Of a stretch of 64,000 bases of DNA, positions 58,570-64,000 are shown in pieces (the first letter of the stretch is position 1; each line of letters begins with the position of its first letter). Source of the stretch: Liriodendron chinense. Its lineage: Eukaryota; Streptophyta; Magnoliopsida; Magnoliales; Magnoliaceae. The notes beneath the pieces were generated by a model that saw only the letters and a program-made list of their open reading frames with translations, was not told the DNA's origin and ran no database searches. The DNA is taken from positions 2,294,001-2,358,000 of the forward strand of contig PVNU02002850.1 in the NCBI GenBank assembly GCA_003013855.2, written 5' to 3'. Both the position numbers and the translations under genes were made by a program.

Positions 58570-59879
58570 GAGCTTGGCTTGTTTTGAGGGTAATGAGAGG
58601 GATTTCGAGAAGAGTGAAGCCACCATTGTTGGAGACCATTTGAGGCTCATTCCCAACCTATGCAAGGCATCTTCCTTGTACTTTAACATAAGATTAGAGC
58701 ATTCTAAGCTCATGAAGAAGATGACCTTCATCCCCTCTTGATCTCTAGAGTTTGGAACCTTCTTCATTGGCAAATCCTTGTCCAAAACTCTAAGATGAGA
58801 TCGTTGTAGGAGAGAACCTCTAGGCAACCCATTCCCTTTAGTTGTAGAATTCTCGAACCTACCCTCCTAGCACCTTGGGCATCTCAAAGGCATCACATGC
58901 AAGGTGTTTCGATCAAGTGTGGCTGAGGCATTGGCGACGCAACTGGCAACACGATCGTGGAGAGCAAGGGAAGCTGATTGAAGCACGGGAGAGTGGAGAT
59001 CAAGCAACCCAAACCGGCGCTAAACAAGGGGCTCATCCGACAAGTAAGGTTGTCCTTTTTGAGAGTTCATGTAGAGTTTATTTGTCAAACTCGATCTAGG
59101 GACGTTAGCCGTTCCTTGGCAAGTTTGCCGGGCCTAAACTAAGTCTCCAAGGGGGAGCCTCCGTCACGGGAGTGAACGTGAGTCGGGTTGAGAGTTAGCC
59201 TATGTCCAAAACTCCGTTTGGGTTGAGAGTTAGCCCTTTGTCCAAAACTCCGGTCATGGTTGAGAGGTGAACCGGTAAAACCTCCGTGTAAAGGTTGAGA
59301 GGTGAACCTTCATTTAAAACCTCCGATAGTGAATGCCGGTGTGCTCAAAGGAGTTGAGTACTTGAACCGGGAGTGGAGTAGACCCAAAGTCGAACCACTA
59401 TACATGCTTGTGTTTGTGATTGAATTGAGCACATTTATATCTTAGCATTGTTAGTTTAATTATCTAATTATGAATGCTTGATAGGAATGTATGCTAGGCA
59501 CTAATTAGGCACATCCACACATAAGATGTACTTTCACTAGTTGTGTAGACTTGAGCTCATTGATCCATTCTCAAAAGTCTACATAGGTTGCATAGGTTAA
59601 GAGCTTGATTAGTTAAATCTTTTGTTTCCTATGCATGCTTTAGACTAGGTTGTTTGTTGCTTAACCATATGCTAGTCTTGTGATTGGATCCACTTAGGCT
59701 TGGAAGCCGAAGTGTTCTTGCTTACTTAGTTTGATTTATTGAATTATATAAGTAGGCGAAAAGAATTTCAAAATAGGTCCTAATCACCCCCTCCTATAGG
59801 TTTAGCCATAATTCTAGTTGCTCTTTAAGCTTCCGTACATACGTGGGTGTCGTGTTAGAGTACCCGACGTACTTTCAAT

Positions 59880-59892
59880 TGGTATCAGAGCG
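59880..59892 (+). other. Primer binding site of the copia element
   Basis: TGGTATCAGAGCG, the usual plant copia site complementary to initiator tRNA-Met. Confidence 0.9.
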
Positions 59893-59948
59893 GGTTGCTC
59901 TTCAAGGACGTAACCGTCTAGAGTAAAATCCGGTACCGGAGCACTAGC

Positions 59949-61047
59949 ATGATGTCTAACCGAGATGGGAGTACCACCAACCGTCCACCTATTCTTTGAC
60001 GGGTCCAACTATGCCTATTGGAAGGCTAGAATGAGAATTTTTCTCCAATCCATGGATCGTCCGGTGTGGCTAAGCACACAAAATGGATACACCTTGCCCA
60101 CCGTGCAAGTGGAGGTTGATGGGAAAATCATTGTCATTCCCAAAGATGATTCCAAATGGGATGACACAGAGAGAGCACAATACATGGCGAATGTTAAAGC
60201 TCTCAATGCGATTTGCTGTGCGGTTTTCCCGGACGAATGTCAGCGCATTCTCACATGCGCAACTGCAAAAGAAGCGTGGGATATACTTGAGGTTACCCAC
60301 GAGGGAACTAGCATAGTAAGACGCTTGAAGCTTCAGCTCTTATCCACCAAATTTGAAAACATTAAGATGGAAGAGTTTGAAACTTTCATGGAGTTTTATA
60401 CTAAATTGTCAGATATTTGCAACTCCATGTTTGTCTTGGGTGATCGAGTCCTGGATGGTAGGATTTGTAGAAAAATACTTAGGTCCCTCCCAGATAGATT
60501 TGACTCCAAGTTAGTTGCCTTAGAGGAGTGTAGAGACGTAGATAACATGAAAGTAGAAGAACTCATAGGTTCCCTACAAACTCATGAACTACACTTTAAG
60601 GCCTCCTCTAGGAAGAAAAGCATCGCTCTTAAATCCTCTTACAAATATAAGAAAATCAAGAGTGAGTCAAAGGAAGATAGTGATGATGAGGATGATGAGG
60701 AAGTGAAATTGAACAAAAAATTCAAGAGATTCCTCAAATTTGATAGAGGGAATAGCCGTGACAAGAAGGACAAGAAGGGTGATAAACATAAAGGAAAATC
60801 ATCCATATCTTCATCCGTCCGTTGTTACGGTTGCGGTCGTCGTGGCCATATTGCCCCGGATTGTCCGGAAGGGCCTAAACCGAAAGGTAAAAAGGCAATG
60901 GCTGCCACTTGGGATGATACGGAGGAGTCCAAATCTAGTGACTCCGCTTGTGATGAGAGCCAACATAAAGATCTTGCTCTCTCGGCCTCCACCACAACCC
61001 CTCTTCCGGCTTATCTAAGAGGGGATCCCAACCGCTATCCCTTCTAG
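59949..61047 (+). pseudogene. gag: Copia gag with zinc knuckle
   Basis: The long frame from the ATG at 59965 gives 360 codons. The likely ancestral start is ATG 59949 or 59952: that frame reads MSNRDGSTTNRPP and then shifts by one base at about 59992 into LFFDGSNYAYWKARMRIFLQ, so the 59965 ATG is probably not original. Features: the N-terminal Phe-Asp-Gly-x-Asn-Tyr-x-x-Trp segment, a UBN2-like core (TAKEAWDILEVTHEG, LQLLSTKFENIKM, KILRSLPDRFDSKLVALEE), a Lys/Asp/Glu-rich stretch, and the zinc knuckle CYGCGRRGHIAPDC (about 60824-60865). It ends with TAG and no pol follows. Nearly intact. It could encapsidate its own RNA only with enzymes from a relative. Confidence 0.88.
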
Positions 61048-61575
61048 GAGAAAAAGGAGTTCCCAACCCCTCATCTCATGCTACATTTTATGAGGGTGTT
61101 GAGAAAATTAGTTACCCTTAGGCTAATCAAACTAAACATAGTTAGTGAGGGTAGCTAGAAATGCTTTAATAGGAAAATCTGAGGATTTCAGCCTCATTTT
61201 TGTGTGTATGGGCAAATCAGAGGATTCAAGCCTCATTAGCCCAAATTTCAATAATTTAGCCTTGCTTTTATTTGATAAATTTGCTTGCTAGATTATCATC
61301 ATGCTTAGATTAGCTAATCATCTTGAGTTTTATGCTTCCTTGTATGCTAATCTTTGCTTTGTATTGGTCTTGATATACCAATAGGGGAGGTTGGTTGATT
61401 GGGCTATAAGCCCTTTGTGCTTTCATTGCAAATGTATATCCTTGACCAATGTTGCATGATTAACTATGCTTAGATAGTTACATCTTCTTGTTAATCATGT
61501 TCCCTTAGCATGCTCCATGTTTTAAATTCATGCACCCTATACTCTCCTTGTTAGCATATGCTTATAGTTACTATT
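61048..61575 (+). other. Copia internal region, no gene recognised
   Basis: AT-rich, without ORF. It includes repeated TCAGAGGATT(T)CA(A)GCCTCATT segments at about 61180 and 61210. Confidence 0.5.
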
Positions 61576-63075
61576 CAACAAGTTTAAGCTAGGTAAGCAA
61601 GAACACCTTGGCTTCCAAGCCTTGGTGGGTCCAATCACAAGACTAGCAAGAGTTAAGCAATAACCAACCCTAGTCTAAGCATGCATAGGTAAGAAATTGA
61701 TTCAACTAATTAAGCTACTAACCTATGCACCTTGTGTAGACTTATGAGATTGGATCAATGAGCTCAAGTCTACACAAGTAGTGAAGGTACATCTTGTGCA
61801 AGGATGCCTAAAAAGTGCCTAGCATGCATTCATATCAATCATTCATAATTAAGCAATTAAACTAACAATGCAAAGATATCAATGTGCTCAATAACAATCA
61901 CAAACACAAGGATGTATAGTGGTTCGACTACGTGTCTACTCCACTCCCGGTTCAAGTACTCAACCCCTTTGAGCACACCGGCATTCACTATCGGAGGTTT
62001 TAAATGAGGTTCACCTCTCAACCTTTACACGGAGGTTTTATCGGTTCACCTCTCAACCGTATCCGGAGTTTTAGACATAGGCTAACTCTCAACCTTATCG
62101 CACGTTTACTCCCGTGTCGGAGGCTCCCCCTTGGAGACTTAGTTTAGGCCCGGCTGACGGGCCAAGGAACGGCTAACGTCCCTAAGGTGAGTTGACAAAC
62201 AAACTCTAAAATGGACTCTCAAATGAGACAACTTACTTGTCGGATGAGCCCCTTGTTTAGCGCCGGATTGGGTTGCTTGATCTCCGCTCTCCCGTGCTTC
62301 AATCAGCTTCCCTTTGCTCCCTCGATCGTGCCGCCGTTGCGTTGCCAATGCCTCAGCCACATTCGATCAAACACCTTGCATGCGATGCCTTGAAATGCCC
62401 AAGGTGCTAGGAGGATGGGTGAATCTCGTACATGGGATGTGTAGGTTGTTCCAACTAGGAGATTCACCTAGAGAGTCTTCTAGAGGTCTTGGACAAAGGA
62501 TATACCTATGTGGAATAGTGTCACACCTCTAGATTTGAGAGAGGAATCAAGTCATCTCTTGATAGCATTTGAATGCCCATACTTGTGTTTGAAACACAAG
62601 GGATATGACTTGAAAACCTCCTCTTTGAGGCCCCAAAGGATGAACAAGATAAGTGTGGAATGGGCTCTCAAAAACTTCTCACTGGTTGCCCAAGAATGGA
62701 GCACCATATATATAGAAAAGAGGGCTCCAACGGCTCTAAAACGGGCAGAAAACGGTCATAAACGACCTGTCCCGACCGGTCACGACCGGTCGGAGTTCCC
62801 TGCTGAAGGGTTTCAACTGCACAGGCCAAATATACTGGCCGACCGGTCATGACCGGTCGGACCACCTTGCTGGACAGCCCCGAAAACATCAGGCCGACCG
62901 GTCATGACCGGTCGGCCACTCTTGCTGGACACATGAGACATCCAGGCCGAATACACTGGCCGACCGGTCATGACCGGTCGTCCCTCCTTGCTGATCTCCT
63001 TCTATTATGAAGGCCGACCGGTCCTGACCGGTCGGCTGGCCTTGTAAATGCAGCAGGAATGCAGGCCGACCGGTC
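61576..63075 (-). repeat. Inverted LTR fragment of a related copia element
   Basis: 61580-62415 is the reverse complement of 58865-59715 in the 5' LTR; both contain GGCTTGGAAGCC, CGGTGTGCTCAAAGG and CTAGCACCTTGGGCAT on the respective strands. 62430-63075 corresponds to a diverged U3. It has its own reverse-strand TATA (TATATATA near 62707) and an array. Neither end shows a clean LTR terminus: the left starts after the 3' end and the right stops within the array. It may be a truncated insertion or a captured LTR piece. Confidence 0.75.
62772..63075. repeat. GACCGGTC paired-octamer array (inverted LTR fragment)
   Basis: Dyads at 62772-62793, 62839-62860, 62894-62915, 62960-62980 and 63014-63035, all with 2-bp spacers (AC, AT, AT, AT, CT), plus one single at 63064. 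Start-to-start distances are 50-67 bp. It is the most regular array in the window. Confidence 0.92.
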
Positions 63076-63360
63076 TTACTATCTACTCTCACCTAGCCTT
63101 ATTGATATATCTTTAAGCGGGAGAGAATAGTTTGTCAATTGCTAACAAAAAGGGGGAGAAAGATCAAGTCCCACTAAAACTAGTTTGCTATGTTTTGTGA
63201 TGCAGGGATTGACAGGTTATGGGGGAGCAAACTGAAGAGGAACAGCTTAGATTAGGCATGTCAAGAGTCCTGTATTTAATGCTTTATCATTGTAATATCT
63301 TGATCATGTATTTTGTTTTTGTAGGTTAGGTTTTTGTAAGTAATTGACAAAGGGGGAGAT
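63076..63360 (+). other. Copia 3' leader and polypurine tract
   Basis: Non-coding. It contains AAAAAGGGGGAGAAAG near 63147 and the terminal AAAGGGGGAGAT (63349-63360) directly before the 3' LTR. The first may be a decayed second tract. Confidence 0.75.
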
Positions 63361-64000
63361 TGTTAGTGCACTTTTCCGTGGCATACTAGTGCACCTTGTT
63401 TGTCAATCACTTACATCAGTGAGTCTAGTGTTGGTTGAGCCCAATGAAGACAAGGACCGAAGACTCAGATGGCCTCGCTGCATCAAGGAAGAAGAATCAG
63501 GTAAAAGTGATGCCTTAGTGCCTTAACCTTGACCAAAACCCAACCCCTTAACCTCTTTGATGACCTTGACCATATTAGGGAACCTTTAGTCATCATAGAT
63601 TGGCCCTAGGTGTCCCAAAACATCACCTAAATCTTGCCCTAAGTGAGAGGGTTAAAAATGGATGGGTCAGCAAAACAGTGGGCTGAACCCAGGCCTGTCC
63701 GACCGGTCACGACCGGTCGTGGACCCCTGCCCGACTGGTCAAGACTGGTCAGACAGACAGTCCAATATGAACAGCAGGTTGTTGGTGTGTGCAGGCCATA
63801 GGGCCGACCGGTCGTGGACCATGGACGACCGGTTGTGGACCCCTGGCCGACCGGTCAAGACTGGTCGTGTAGGCCATCCTCCTTAAGACAGCAAGCCTGT
63901 CTTTGCACTGGCCTATGGCCGATCGGTCGTGGACCCTGGCTGACCAGTCGTGGCCCCTGGCCGACCGGTCATGCGACCGGTCGGCACTAGCCGTTATTTG
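63361..64000 (+). repeat. 3' LTR of the copia element (cut by window end)
   Basis: Parallel to 57873-58530. It has array units at 63699-63718, about 63733-63752 (decayed to GACTGGTC), 63800-63860 and 63920-63985, including a last dyad with 4-bp spacer ATGC. Confidence 0.88.

Larger units (their letters stand above)
57873..59877 (+). repeat. 5' LTR of the copia element
   Basis: Starts TGTTAGTGCACTTTTCC like 63361 and ends ACGTACTTTCA two bases before the PBS. 2005 bp. The first 640 bp can be compared with the 3' LTR and are very similar, with scattered differences. The array is at 58203-58520 and TATAAAT at 58563-58569. Confidence 0.85.
57873..64000 (+). mobile_element. Ty1/copia element, gag only, running off the window
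   Basis: 5' LTR 57873-59877, a PBS of the initiator-Met type, gag 59949-61047, polypurine tract at about 63350 and a 3' LTR from 63361 cut by the window end. Only 3.5 kb separates the LTRs. No protease, integrase, RT or RNase H motif is present; instead there is an inverted LTR fragment of a related element. It is therefore non-autonomous. The five bases before it are AAAAT; the right duplication is outside the window. Confidence 0.85.

Noticed and set aside
62772..63075. Regular repeat-spacer look of the array, reminiscent of CRISPR
   Set aside because: This is plant nuclear DNA inside an LTR. The repeats are shared with other LTRs, the spacers are LTR sequence, and there are no cas genes.

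Overview
The window is plant nuclear DNA made almost entirely of nested LTR retrotransposons. I recognise no host gene, tRNA, rRNA or CRISPR. The host is a flowering plant: the elements are plant Athila and Tat (Ty3/gypsy) and Ty1/copia types, and two plant-mobile-domain (PMD) genes are present. GTGGGCC-rich repeats near 17-19 kb remind me of magnoliid-type genomes, but that is a weak impression.

Nesting, outside to inside. Element Y (Athila-like, minus) is seen only as gag, PBS and LTR at 55013-57872. Element 1 (Tat-like, minus) appears to lie in Y's gag: its pol is at 6.1-10.1 kb and its gag and 5' LTR at 50.8-55.0 kb. Element 2 (Tat/Retand-like, minus, 10113-50780, target duplication GCCTC) split element 1 inside its protease. 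Element 2 was itself hit three times: by a 4.8 kb TG..CA element (16316-21092, ACTTG), by a solo LTR (30299-32208, CAGAT), and by the Athila element Z (plus, 39101-49399, CTCTC), which sits in element 2's 5' LTR. Another Athila-like solo LTR (53478-54992, CTCAT) sits in element 1's 5' LTR. Left of 6.1 kb is element X, a deleted or non-autonomous Athila-like copy (524-6115), and a further gag fragment (1-523). On the right a Ty1/copia element with gag but no pol (57873-64000) is inserted in Y's LTR and runs off the window.

Coding content. Z has the most complete gag-pro-RT-RH-INT set; most of it is one frame, broken by premature stops. Element 2 has gag, protease, RT, two RNase H regions and integrase on the minus strand. 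Between integrase and 3' LTR it carries about 17 kb of extra sequence, with tandem repeats and two PMD-type genes on the opposite strand. One of these still has two short canonical introns.

The most striking signal is a GC-rich array of paired GACCGGTC octamers. It occurs in every Athila-like LTR here and also in the copia LTRs, upstream of the TATA box. It is absent from the Tat LTRs.

All boundaries were read by eye from terminal TG/CA, target duplications, primer sites and polypurine tracts. Percent identities and ages were not computed.
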